This document shows positions 8,027 through 15,483 of a DNA stretch of 42,502 nucleotides, in pieces; the first letter of the stretch is position 1, and each line of letters opens with the position of its first letter. The translations under genes and the position numbers were made by a program. The DNA lies in NCBI GenBank assembly GCA_947632475.1, contig CANRPI010000005.1:1-42502 (forward strand). Reading direction: 5' to 3'. The notes under the pieces are model-generated. The model was not told where the DNA came from. It did not search any database and saw only the letters and a list, made by a program, of their open reading frames with translations. The stretch is from an uncultured Clostridia bacterium (GTDB lineage: Bacteria; Bacillota; Clostridia; TANB77; CAG-508).

Positions 8027-8974
8027 GTGAAAATAGTTTTTATGGGGACTCCCGACTTTGCAAGAGAAAGTTTAAAACAATTATATAATAATAACTATGA
8101 AATATTGGCAGTTGTAACAAATCCTGATAAACCAAAAGGAAGAGGAATGAAATTAATGAAATCTCCTGTAAAAGAATTTGCAGAAGAAAAGGGGTTAAAA
8201 ATTTATCAACCATTAAAAGTAAGAAATAATGTAGAATTTATAGAAGAAATAAAATCACTTAAACCAGATGCAATTTGTGTTGTGGCATATGGAAAAATAT
8301 TACCAAAAGAAATACTAGAAATTCCTAAATATGGCTGTATAAATGTACATGCATCTTTACTTCCAAAATATAGAGGAGCAGCACCAATTCAATGGGCAGT
8401 AATTAATGGAGAAAAAACAACTGGTGTAACGACAATGTATATGGATGAAGGAATGGACACAGGTGATATGATACTAAAACAAGAAGTAGAAATTGGAAAA
8501 GATGAAACAACAGGAGAATTATGGGATAAACTTTCCAAAATAGGTGCAAATCTTTTAGTAGAAACTTTAGAGCAAATACAAAATGGAACAGCAAAAAGAG
8601 AAAAACAAGGTGAAAATTTTTCAATGGCACCTATGTTAAACAAAGAGATAGCTCAAATTAATTGGGAAGAACAATCTGCAGAGGAAATAAGAAACTTGGT
8701 AAGAGGGCTTAATCCAATTATGGGTGCATATACAATTTTGGATAACAAAAAAATAAAATTATGGAAAATAGAAATATTAGATAAAGAAATAGAAGACAAA
8801 ATTAATTATAATCAAAATATAAAAAATGGAAGTGTAATAATTGCAAATGCCAAAGAAGGACTTTATATAAAAGCCAAAGGAGGAATAATAAAAGTAATAG
8901 AACTTCAAGGAGAAAATTCTAAGAGAATGAAAAGCGAAGATTTTTTAAGGGGAAATAAAATAAATACATTGTAA
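8027..8974 (+). CDS. fmt: Methionyl-tRNA formyltransferase
   Basis: Transfers a formyl group from 10-formyl-THF to Met-tRNA for translation initiation. The 315-residue protein starts with the typical KIVFMGTPDFA strand and contains SLLPKYRGAAPIQWAVINGEKTTGV and the MDEGMDTGD segment, with catalytic Asn/His/Asp positions in INVHASLLP and DTGD. GTG at 8027 is chosen as start because it yields the complete KIVFMGTPDFA strand; AAGGAAGG lies 13 bases upstream. It is last in priA-def-fmt. The supply of 10-formyl-THF may come from Fhs, encoded further on. Confidence 0.96.
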   Translation: MKIVFMGTPDFARESLKQLYNNNYEILAVVTNPDKPKGRGMKLMKSPVKEFAEEKGLKIYQPLKVRNNVEFIEEIKSLKPDAICVVAYGKILPKEILEIPKYGCINVHASLLPKYRGAAPIQWAVINGEKTTGVTTMYMDEGMDTGDMILKQEVEIGKDETTGELWDKLSKIGANLLVETLEQIQNGTAKREKQGENFSMAPMLNKEIAQINWEEQSAEEIRNLVRGLNPIMGAYTILDNKKIKLWKIEILDKEIEDKINYNQNIKNGSVIIANAKEGLYIKAKGGIIKVIELQGENSKRMKSEDFLRGNKINTL

Positions 8975-8976
8975 TC

Positions 8977-9005
8977 TTGACAAAAACAAAAAATTATAAT
9001 TAAAT
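8977..9005 (+). promoter_or_regulatory. Probable promoter of the pilin-like gene
   Basis: TTGACA at 8977-8982, a 17-base spacer and TTAAAT at 9000-9005. The -35 box is perfect and the -10 weak. It lies between fmt and the pilin-like gene. Confidence 0.5.
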
Positions 9006-9101
9006 AATAATAGAGATATAACAAATGAGAAAAAAGGTTGAATAGTATCCGATACTTAGGATTATTAATTTAATTCGTGCCTTAGGAAGGAATGATAGAA
9101 A

Positions 9102-9854
9102 ATGAAATTATCTACAAAAAATCAAAATGGTATTACATTAGTTGCATTAGCAATTACAGTTGCACTATTAATAACATTAGCAACTGTTAGTATATATAGT
9201 GGAGTAGGAATAGTAAGTTCAAGTAAATTGACAACATTTACAGAACAAATGAAAATAATGCAAACAGAAATAAATAATTTATATGAAAAAAGTAAAACAG
9301 GAGAAGATGTAAATATATATGGAACACCATTAGAAAATACTGATGCTCAAATTCAAAAACATGCCAAAAGTGTATTTACATTAAGTGCTTCAGGAGTAAC
9401 AGATAGTACGGGATATAAATATTTTACTGAATCAACTTTAAAGCAATTAGGAATAGAAGGGGTACAAGGAGAATTTTTTGTAAATATACAAAAAAGAAGC
9501 GTAATAAGCTATGATGGATTTCCATATAAAGGAAGAGTATATTACACAGTTTCACAATTACCAAATGGTTTATATAACATAGATTATGAAGCTTTAGACA
9601 CTAATGGACCAACTTTTAGCGCAACTTCCAAACAAGTAGATAGTGAATATGAAATAACAATAGATAAAACAAGCATAAACTATAGTGGAAATGTAAAGAA
9701 ATGGCAAGTAAAATATAAATTAGAAGGACAATCTTATTGGAGTGTAAGTGAAGATTTAACATTTAAAGTAAATGCTAAGGGAACTTATTATTTAAAATTG
9801 TCAAACGGAGATATAGAAACATCAGATGAAAATCAAGTAAAACTAGTAATATAA
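9102..9854 (+). CDS. Type IV prepilin-like protein
   Basis: The N-terminus is a class III prepilin signal: a short basic leader, Gly10, then ITLVALAITVALLITLATVSIY, the hydrophobic helix that serves both as membrane anchor and assembly spine. Cleavage would follow Gly10. The residue at +5 is Ala, not the usual Glu, as in many clostridial pilin-like proteins. The remaining 200 residues are a globular domain with no family I can name. No pilus assembly genes lie nearby, so it may be an orphan pseudopilin or surface protein. AGGAAGGA precedes the ATG. It is followed by its own terminator. Confidence 0.75.
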   Translation: MKLSTKNQNGITLVALAITVALLITLATVSIYSGVGIVSSSKLTTFTEQMKIMQTEINNLYEKSKTGEDVNIYGTPLENTDAQIQKHAKSVFTLSASGVTDSTGYKYFTESTLKQLGIEGVQGEFFVNIQKRSVISYDGFPYKGRVYYTVSQLPNGLYNIDYEALDTNGPTFSATSKQVDSEYEITIDKTSINYSGNVKKWQVKYKLEGQSYWSVSEDLTFKVNAKGTYYLKLSNGDIETSDENQVKLVI

Positions 9855-9886
9855 AAAAATTAATAAAAACAGTTGTAAAATTTGTA

Positions 9887-9932
9887 AAAAATTGATATAC
9901 TTATGATATAAAATTTAAGTATATCAATTTTT
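9887..9932 (+). terminator. Terminator after the pilin-like gene
   Basis: A 14-bp perfect stem pairs AAATTGATATACTT at 9889-9902 with 9917-9930, followed by TT. It separates the pilin-like gene from the Asp23 cluster. The U-run is short. Confidence 0.6.
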
Positions 9933-9953
9933 GATATAGAAGGAGGAATAAAA

Positions 9954-10394
9954 ATGAATGAAGAAAATAAAGAAATGGTGGAATTACAAGAGGAAATAAA
10001 AACAGAAAACGAAGGAATACAAATATCAAACGATGTAGTAGCAGTAATAGCAGGGGTAGCAGTATCAGAAGTACCAGGAGTAGCAGGAATGGTAGGAGGA
10101 TTTGCAGGAGGAATATCAGAAGTACTTAGTGGAAAGAAAAATTTAGCAAAAGGAATAAAAGTAGAAGTAACACAAACAGAAGCAAAAATAGATGTAAACA
10201 TAATTGTAGAATATGGAACAAGAATACCAGATGTAGCATTTGAAATACAAAACAGAGTAAAAAAGGCAGTTGAAAGCATGACAGGACTAAAAGTAGAAGT
10301 TGTAAATGTCCATGTTCAAGGAGTAAACACAGATATAGTAAAGGAAAATGAAGAAGATAGAAATTCAGAAGAAGTTAAAGAAGAAAACAACTAA
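9954..10394 (+). CDS. Asp23/Gls24 family envelope stress protein
   Basis: The 146-residue protein carries the Asp23/Gls24 fold: ISNDVVAVIAGVAVSEVPGVAGMVGG, a conserved Lys-rich middle, then VDVNIIVEYGTRIPDVAFEIQNRVKKAVESMTGLKVEVVNVHVQGV. Members coat the inner face of the membrane by binding AmaP and are induced by alkaline or cell-wall stress in staphylococci. The next genes are the membrane anchor AmaP and a DUF2273 membrane protein, the usual trio. AAGGAGGA precedes the ATG. It starts a run that continues into nusB and xseAB, a common clostridial arrangement. Confidence 0.93.
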   Translation: MNEENKEMVELQEEIKTENEGIQISNDVVAVIAGVAVSEVPGVAGMVGGFAGGISEVLSGKKNLAKGIKVEVTQTEAKIDVNIIVEYGTRIPDVAFEIQNRVKKAVESMTGLKVEVVNVHVQGVNTDIVKENEEDRNSEEVKEENN

Positions 10395-10431
10395 CATAAA
10401 GTAAAAACACAATAAAAAGGAGAAGTAAAAA

Positions 10432-10983
10432 ATGAAATTTTTAGAAAAATTAACATTAAATATATACTCTACAATAATGTTAGTAATATCAATAATATTA
10501 TGTTTATTAGTGTTTGGCTGGTTAGACGTTGAAATAATTGGAGGTTTTATAGAAAAAATGATAGCTGGAGAGACATCAGGAGCAATACTACTTGGATTAA
10601 GTGTTATATTTATATTACTTTCAATAAAATGCATATTTTTCGATTCAGATTCTAAAGAAACATCAAAAGAAACTCAAGGAGTTCTATTAGAAAATGAAAA
10701 TGGAAAATTAATGATATCAAAAGAGACAATAGAAAACCTAGTAAATTCCGTAGCATTAAATTTTCAAAGTGCTGAAGATGTAAAAACTAGAGTAGAGTTA
10801 GACAGACAAAATAACGTAAAAGTAAATGTGAACTTAATAGTAAGTTCAGAAGCAATAATAAAAGACTTATCTGCAAATTTACAAACAAAAATAAAAGAAA
10901 AAATTATGAAAGCGACAGAACTAGAAGTAAAAGAAGTAAATATAAGTGTAAAAAAAGTTGCACAAAAACCATCAGATATATAA
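10432..10983 (+). CDS. amaP: Alkaline shock membrane anchor protein AmaP
   Basis: The 183-residue protein has two N-terminal membrane segments (about residues 8-30 and 50-68), then a soluble Asp23-like domain (ESKETIENLVNSVALNF-type start through VKVNVNLIVSSEAIIKDL and VKEVNISVKKV). This layout is that of AmaP, which tethers Asp23 to the membrane. It lies 37 bases after the Asp23 gene with a good ribosome site (AAGGAGAAG). Assignment rests on membrane topology and neighbours as well as on the weakly Asp23-like soluble part. Confidence 0.88.
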   Translation: MKFLEKLTLNIYSTIMLVISIILCLLVFGWLDVEIIGGFIEKMIAGETSGAILLGLSVIFILLSIKCIFFDSDSKETSKETQGVLLENENGKLMISKETIENLVNSVALNFQSAEDVKTRVELDRQNNVKVNVNLIVSSEAIIKDLSANLQTKIKEKIMKATELEVKEVNISVKKVAQKPSDI

Positions 10984-11036
10984 ACAAAAGAAATGAAGAT
11001 AAATAAAAACAGCAAAGTAGAAAGGAATGAAAATAT

Positions 11037-11240
11037 ATGAATGGGTTTAAAGAATTTTTGAGTCAATATAAAGGAGCAATAATTGGTATAATCATAGCCA
11101 TATTAATATTAATAACAAGACTTCATGACTTAATACTAGCAATAGTAGTATTAGTTTTAGGAGCATTTATAGGAAATTATGTGCAACAAAATAAAGAAGA
11201 TGTAAAATCAAAATTAAAAGGATTTATTGATAAAATGTAA
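11037..11240 (+). CDS. DUF2273 family small membrane protein
   Basis: A 67-residue protein with a hydrophobic core (GAIIGIIIAILILI and LILAIVVLVLGAFIGNYV), which may be a hairpin of two membrane helices, and a basic C-terminus. This matches the DUF2273 family found between amaP and nusB in many Firmicutes. It probably belongs to the Asp23 envelope-stress complex. AAAGGAATG precedes the ATG. No catalytic features are present. Confidence 0.85.
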   Translation: MNGFKEFLSQYKGAIIGIIIAILILITRLHDLILAIVVLVLGAFIGNYVQQNKEDVKSKLKGFIDKM

Positions 11241-11281
11241 ATACAAATTCAGCATAAATGTGGTATATGAAAGGGGAAAAA

Positions 11282-11683
11282 ATGAATAGGTCAGCAATAA
11301 GGGAGCAAGCATTTAAACTTATATATAGCTTACAAATACAAAAAGTAGAGAATTTACAAGAACAAATAGATTTATTTATAGAGAGCAACGAAATTAAGCA
11401 AGAAGATGCAATAAATTATATAAAAGATGCAGTACTTGGAATTGAAGAAAACAAAAAAGAAATAGTTGCCCAAATAGAAAAAAACTTAAAATCAGACTGG
11501 AAAATAGAAAGAATATCTAAAATAGACTTATCAATATTAAAACTTGCGATATATGAAATAAAATACAAAGAGATACCATATAAAGTAGTTATAAACGAAG
11601 CGGTAGAACTAGCAAAAAAATATGGAGAAGATACATCAAAAGTATTTGTAAACGGAGTTTTAGCAAGTATTGTAAATGCATAA
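11282..11683 (+). CDS. nusB: Transcription antitermination factor NusB
   Basis: NusB pairs with NusE (S10) on boxA RNA to support rRNA antitermination. The 133-residue all-helical protein shows the family signature [16 protein letters not shown] at the start and [37 protein letters not shown] near the end, with [10 protein letters not shown] at the C-terminus. ATG at 11282 follows AAAGGGG; an upstream in-frame ATG at 11258 would add eight unconserved residues. It lies in the stress-envelope to xseAB run. Confidence 0.95.
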   Translation: MNRSAIREQAFKLIYSLQIQKVENLQEQIDLFIESNEIKQEDAINYIKDAVLGIEENKKEIVAQIEKNLKSDWKIERISKIDLSILKLAIYEIKYKEIPYKVVINEAVELAKKYGEDTSKVFVNGVLASIVNA

Positions 11684-11685
11684 AG

Positions 11686-11726
11686 AAAGGAGATACATAT
11701 ATTATAAATATGTAAAAAAGAAAATG
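11686..11726 (+). promoter_or_regulatory. xseA ribosome site with hairpin between SD and ATG
   Basis: AAAGGAGA (11686-11693) is directly followed by a 7-bp hairpin, TACATAT at 11694-11700 and ATATGTA at 11708-11714 with a 7-base loop. Nine bases later is ATG 11724, the start that fits XseA. Linear spacing is 30 bases. This is the third such arrangement in the window, after priA and def. Confidence 0.6.
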
Positions 11727-12918
11727 GAATATGCCAATTTAGCTGTAACAGTATCAGACTTAAACAAATACATAAAAGACAAAATATCAGAAGATGAAGC
11801 TTTAAGCAATGTAATAGTAAAAGGAGAAATCTCAAACTTCAAAAATCATTATACAGGACATATGTATTTTACACTAAAAGATGAAAAATCTTTAATAAAA
11901 TGCATAATGTTTAAAACATATGCTGAAAAATTAACTTTCATGCCAAAAGATGGCATGAAAGTTATGGTGTTTGGGGGAGTTTCAGTTTTTGAAAGAGATG
12001 GAATATATCAAATATATGTAAGAGCAATGCAAGAAGACGGACTTGGAGACCTATATACAAAATATCAAGAATTAAAAAACAGATTAGAAAAAGAAGGACT
12101 ATTTGATGAAACACACAAAAAGAAAATCCCAGTAATGCCAAAAGTAATAGGTGTACTAACCTCAAAAACAGGTTCTGTAATAAGAGATATTATAAATGTA
12201 TCAACTAGAAGAAATCCAAATGTATACATAAAACTACTGCCAGTACCAGTTCAAGGAGAAGGTGCGGCAGAAAAGATAGCAGATGGAATACATTACATGA
12301 ACAAAAATAAGTTAGCAGACGTATTAATTTTAGCAAGAGGTCGGGGGAAGTATAGAAGATTTATGGCCATTTAATGAAGAAATAGTTGCACAAAGTATAT
12401 ATCATTCAGAAATACCAATTATTTCAGCAGTAGGACATGAAACAGACTTTACAATAGCAGACTTTGTTGCAGACTTAAGAGCACCAACTCCATCAGCTGC
12501 AGCAGAACTTGCTGTTCCAGACATTTATGAATTAAATAAAAAAATAATAACAAACCAAGAAAGACTAAGACAAGCACTAATAAAAAAAGTAGAAATAATG
12601 AAATTGAGATATGAAAAATGCATGTCAAGTTCAGTATTTAGAGAACCAACTAGAAAAATAAATGAAAACTATATAAAAATAGATAATTACATAAAACATA
12701 TGGAAAACTTAGTAAAAATAAAACAAGAAAAGTATAAAGCAAATTACACACAATTAGTTGCAAAACTAGATGCATATAGTCCATTAAAAACCCTATATAG
12801 AGGATATTCAATAGTTGAAAAAGACGGAAAAATTATAAAAAGCAAACAAGATTTAAAGCAAGGAGACAATATAGAAATAAGATTAGCAGATGGAAAAAAA
12901 TCAGCACAAATAAACTAA
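11724..12918 (+). CDS. xseA: Exodeoxyribonuclease VII large subunit, with one +1 recoding site
   Basis: XseA is the catalytic subunit of ExoVII, which degrades single-stranded DNA. Joined across one site, the protein is about 397 residues. It has an N-terminal OB fold ([33 protein letters not shown]), catalytic-domain motifs ([61 protein letters not shown]), a coiled-coil stretch and the C-terminal [17 protein letters not shown]. The frame breaks at 12342, inside the conserved GGGS motif: frame zero has CGG there and stops at 12374. Removing one C restores a perfect family sequence. xseB follows by 74 bases. The start is 11724, by homology. Confidence 0.9.
12342..12345 (+). other. CGGG +1 recoding site (xseA)
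   Basis: Frame zero reads AGA GGT CGG GGG AAG TAT and ends at TAA 12374. Omitting C12342 gives AGA GGT GGG GGA AGT ATA GAA GAT, the conserved RGGGSIED motif. This is the one site followed by G (Gly codon GGG) and not A. Confidence 0.83.
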
Positions 12919-12992
12919 TTATTATAAATTTAAGGTAAGAATTCTACAATTCTTTTATCAACAATTTATTTCTAAGAAAGGAAAAATTAAAA

Positions 12993-13220
12993 ATGAGTAA
13001 AAATAGTAATTTTGAAGAACAAATGCAAAAACTAGAAGAAATAGTTGCAGAATTAGAAAAAGGAGAGTTAAACTTAGACGATTCAGTCGCTAAATTTGAA
13101 GAAGGAATAAAAATATCAAAAGAATGTAACAAAACATTACAAGAAGCAGAAAAGAAAATAAACATATTAGTAAGCAAAGATGGAGAAATGGCAGAAGAAC
13201 CATTTACTACAGAGGAATAA
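12993..13220 (+). CDS. xseB: Exodeoxyribonuclease VII small subunit
   Basis: The small helical-hairpin subunit that coats the XseA coiled coils. At 75 residues it has the family pattern NFEEQMQKLEEIVAELEKGELNLDDSVAKFEEGIKISKECNKTLQEAEKKI in outline: a first helix, the ELEKGELNLDDS turn, and a second helix. AAAGGAAAAA precedes the ATG. It follows xseA in the same run, with a short 7-bp hairpin (AAGAATT, AATTCTT) in the gap. Confidence 0.95.
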   Translation: MSKNSNFEEQMQKLEEIVAELEKGELNLDDSVAKFEEGIKISKECNKTLQEAEKKINILVSKDGEMAEEPFTTEE

Positions 13221-13241
13221 GTAGGAGGAAAAAGCAGAACA

Positions 13242-13682
13242 ATGAACAATTTCATGGGATTTATACAAAACAAATTCATATATGTACCAGTTTTACTGTG
13301 GTTTGGAATACAACTTTTTAAATTAATATATGACTTAGTAACAACAAAGAAATTTAACTTTAAAAGAATACTTGGAGCAGGAGGAATGCCAAGTTCTCAT
13401 TCAGCAGTAGTTACAGGACTAGCAACTCTAATAGGAAAATATGAAGGAGTAGATACACCAATATTTGCATTATCAGTAATAGTAGCATTTGTAGTAATGT
13501 ATGATGCATGTGGAGTAAGAAGAGCAGCTGGAAAACAAGCAGCCTTATTAAATAAATTAATAGAAACACCTGGTTTAACAGGAATGCAAGTATCTGAAAA
13601 ACTAGTTGAAGTTTTAGGTCATACTCCAGTACAAGTATTTGTAGGAGCACTAATAGGACTAATAGCAGGATTAGTATTTTAA
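13242..13682 (+). CDS. Divergent PAP2 family membrane protein (DUF212)
   Basis: The 146-residue protein is an integral membrane protein with about four hydrophobic segments. GAGGMPSSHSAVVTGLATLIG contains the PSSH motif of the PAP2 phosphatase superfamily, and DACGVRRAAGKQA and LGHTPVQVFVGALIG match the DUF212 branch (acid phosphatase/vanadium haloperoxidase-related, like YuiD). Substrate is unknown; lipid phosphates are plausible by family. It lies 21 bases after xseB with GTAGGAGG as ribosome site. Confidence 0.88.
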   Translation: MNNFMGFIQNKFIYVPVLLWFGIQLFKLIYDLVTTKKFNFKRILGAGGMPSSHSAVVTGLATLIGKYEGVDTPIFALSVIVAFVVMYDACGVRRAAGKQAALLNKLIETPGLTGMQVSEKLVEVLGHTPVQVFVGALIGLIAGLVF

Positions 13683-13761
13683 GTAAGTACATAAAAAATT
13701 TTAAGTGTATAACATAAAAACTACACTTTACGCCAAATATAATGGCAGAATGGAGGGTAAA

Positions 13762-15426
13762 ATGACAGATATAGAAATTGCAAGAAATACAAAATTAGAA
13801 AAAATAGAAGAAATAGCAAAAAAGGTAGAAATTAATGAAGAAGAACTAGAACTATATGGAAAATACAAAGCAAAAATTTCAAACAATGCATATACAGTAA
13901 GAAAAGAAAAGAAAAATGGAAAATTAGTATTAGTAACAGCAATAAATCCAACTCCACTAGGAGAAGGAAAAACAACTATATCAATTGCAGTAGCAGATGG
14001 TTTAAGAAAAATAGGTAAAAAATCTATACTAGCTTTAAGAGAACCATCATTAGGACCAGTATTTGGAATAAAAGGTGGAGCAACAGGTGGAGGGAAAGTT
14101 CAAATAGCACCTATGGAAGAAATAAACCTTCATTTTACAGGAGACATACATGCAATAACAGCTGCAAACAATTTACTCTCAGCAATGATAGATAACCATA
14201 TATATTTTGGAAACGAACTTCAATTTGAAAAAGTATTATGGAAAAGATGCCTAGATTTAAATGATAGGCAACTAAGAGTAGTAAATACAGGGTTATCTGG
14301 AGAAAAAAACATAAGTCCAAGGCAAGACAAATTTGACATAACAGTAGCATCAGAAATAATGGCAATTTTATGCTTAGCAGAAGACTTAGAAGACTTAAAA
14401 GAAAAACTAGGAAACATATTAATTGGAATTGATAAGCAAGGAAATCCAATATATTGTAGACAATTAAAAGCACAAGGTGCAATGACAGTACTTTTAAAAG
14501 ATGCAATAAAACCAAATTTAGTACAAACTTTAGAGCATACTCCAGCAATTGTTCATGGAGGGCCATTTGCAAATATTGCACATGGATGTAATAGTATAAT
14601 AGCAACTAAAATGGCATTAAAATTAGGTGATTATGTAATTACAGAAGCAGGATTTGGTGCAGACTTAGGTGCAGAAAAATTCTTAGATATAAAATGCAGA
14701 AAAGCAAACTTAAAGCCTGATGCAGTAGTAATAGTAGCAACAATAAAAGCAATAAAATATCATGGTGGAGTAGCAAAAGAAGACATACAACAAGAAAACT
14801 TGCAAGGAATAGAAAATGGAATTGAAAATTTATACAGACATATAGATAATTTAAAAAACAAATTCGGATTAAATGTAGTAGTAGCATTAAATAAATACAA
14901 TACTGATACATCAGCAGAAATAGAGCTAGTAGAAGAAAAGCTAAAAGAAAAGCACATACCTATGAGCTTAGTAGAAGGTTGGGCAAAAGGAGGAGAAGGT
15001 GCAGTAGACATAGCAAATAAAATAGTTGAGTTAACAAATAAAGAAAACAATAATTTCAAATATATATATGAATTAGAAGATTCTATAAAACAAAAAATAG
15101 AAAAAGTTGCAAAAAACATATATGGAGCTAAAGAGGTTGAATATTCTGAAGAAGCTATTTCAGAAATAGAAACTATTGAAAAAATGGGTTATGGAAAACT
15201 TCCAATATGTATAGCAAAAACTCAATATTCATTTTCAGACGATAGCAAAAACTTAGAATGTAAAGGAGATTACAATATACATATAAGAAATGTAGAAATA
15301 AAAGCTGGGGCAGGGTTTATAGTAGTTTTAGCAGGAAAAATAATGACAATGCCAGGACTTCCAAAAGTACCAGCAGCAGAAGCAATAGATATAGATGAAA
15401 ATGGAGAAATAGTAGGAATATTCTAA
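13762..15426 (+). CDS. fhs: Formate-tetrahydrofolate ligase
   Basis: Makes 10-formyl-THF from formate, THF and ATP; it feeds purine synthesis, Met-tRNA formylation and acetogenic one-carbon flow. The 554-residue length is typical. The ATP-binding TPLGEGKTT motif, [20 protein letters not shown], the HFTGDIHAI segment and [18 protein letters not shown] at the C-terminus are all present. ATG 13762 has GGAGGG four bases upstream; longer upstream in-frame starts (13705, 13753) precede or overlap this site and add unconserved residues. A 7-bp hairpin (arms near 13702 and 13721) lies upstream without a T-run. I see no folate or ZTP riboswitch signature. Confidence 0.96.
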   Translation: MTDIEIARNTKLEKIEEIAKKVEINEEELELYGKYKAKISNNAYTVRKEKKNGKLVLVTAINPTPLGEGKTTISIAVADGLRKIGKKSILALREPSLGPVFGIKGGATGGGKVQIAPMEEINLHFTGDIHAITAANNLLSAMIDNHIYFGNELQFEKVLWKRCLDLNDRQLRVVNTGLSGEKNISPRQDKFDITVASEIMAILCLAEDLEDLKEKLGNILIGIDKQGNPIYCRQLKAQGAMTVLLKDAIKPNLVQTLEHTPAIVHGGPFANIAHGCNSIIATKMALKLGDYVITEAGFGADLGAEKFLDIKCRKANLKPDAVVIVATIKAIKYHGGVAKEDIQQENLQGIENGIENLYRHIDNLKNKFGLNVVVALNKYNTDTSAEIELVEEKLKEKHIPMSLVEGWAKGGEGAVDIANKIVELTNKENNNFKYIYELEDSIKQKIEKVAKNIYGAKEVEYSEEAISEIETIEKMGYGKLPICIAKTQYSFSDDSKNLECKGDYNIHIRNVEIKAGAGFIVVLAGKIMTMPGLPKVPAAEAIDIDENGEIVGIF

Positions 15427-15483
15427 TATAATTCAAATAAATTAAAAACTAGTTTAAAATTACATGAAGAGAGGAAGAATAAA

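Noticed and set aside
13683..13761. Folate-type or ZTP riboswitch before fhs
   Set aside because: The 79-base gap has one 7-bp hairpin but none of the conserved riboswitch core sequences.
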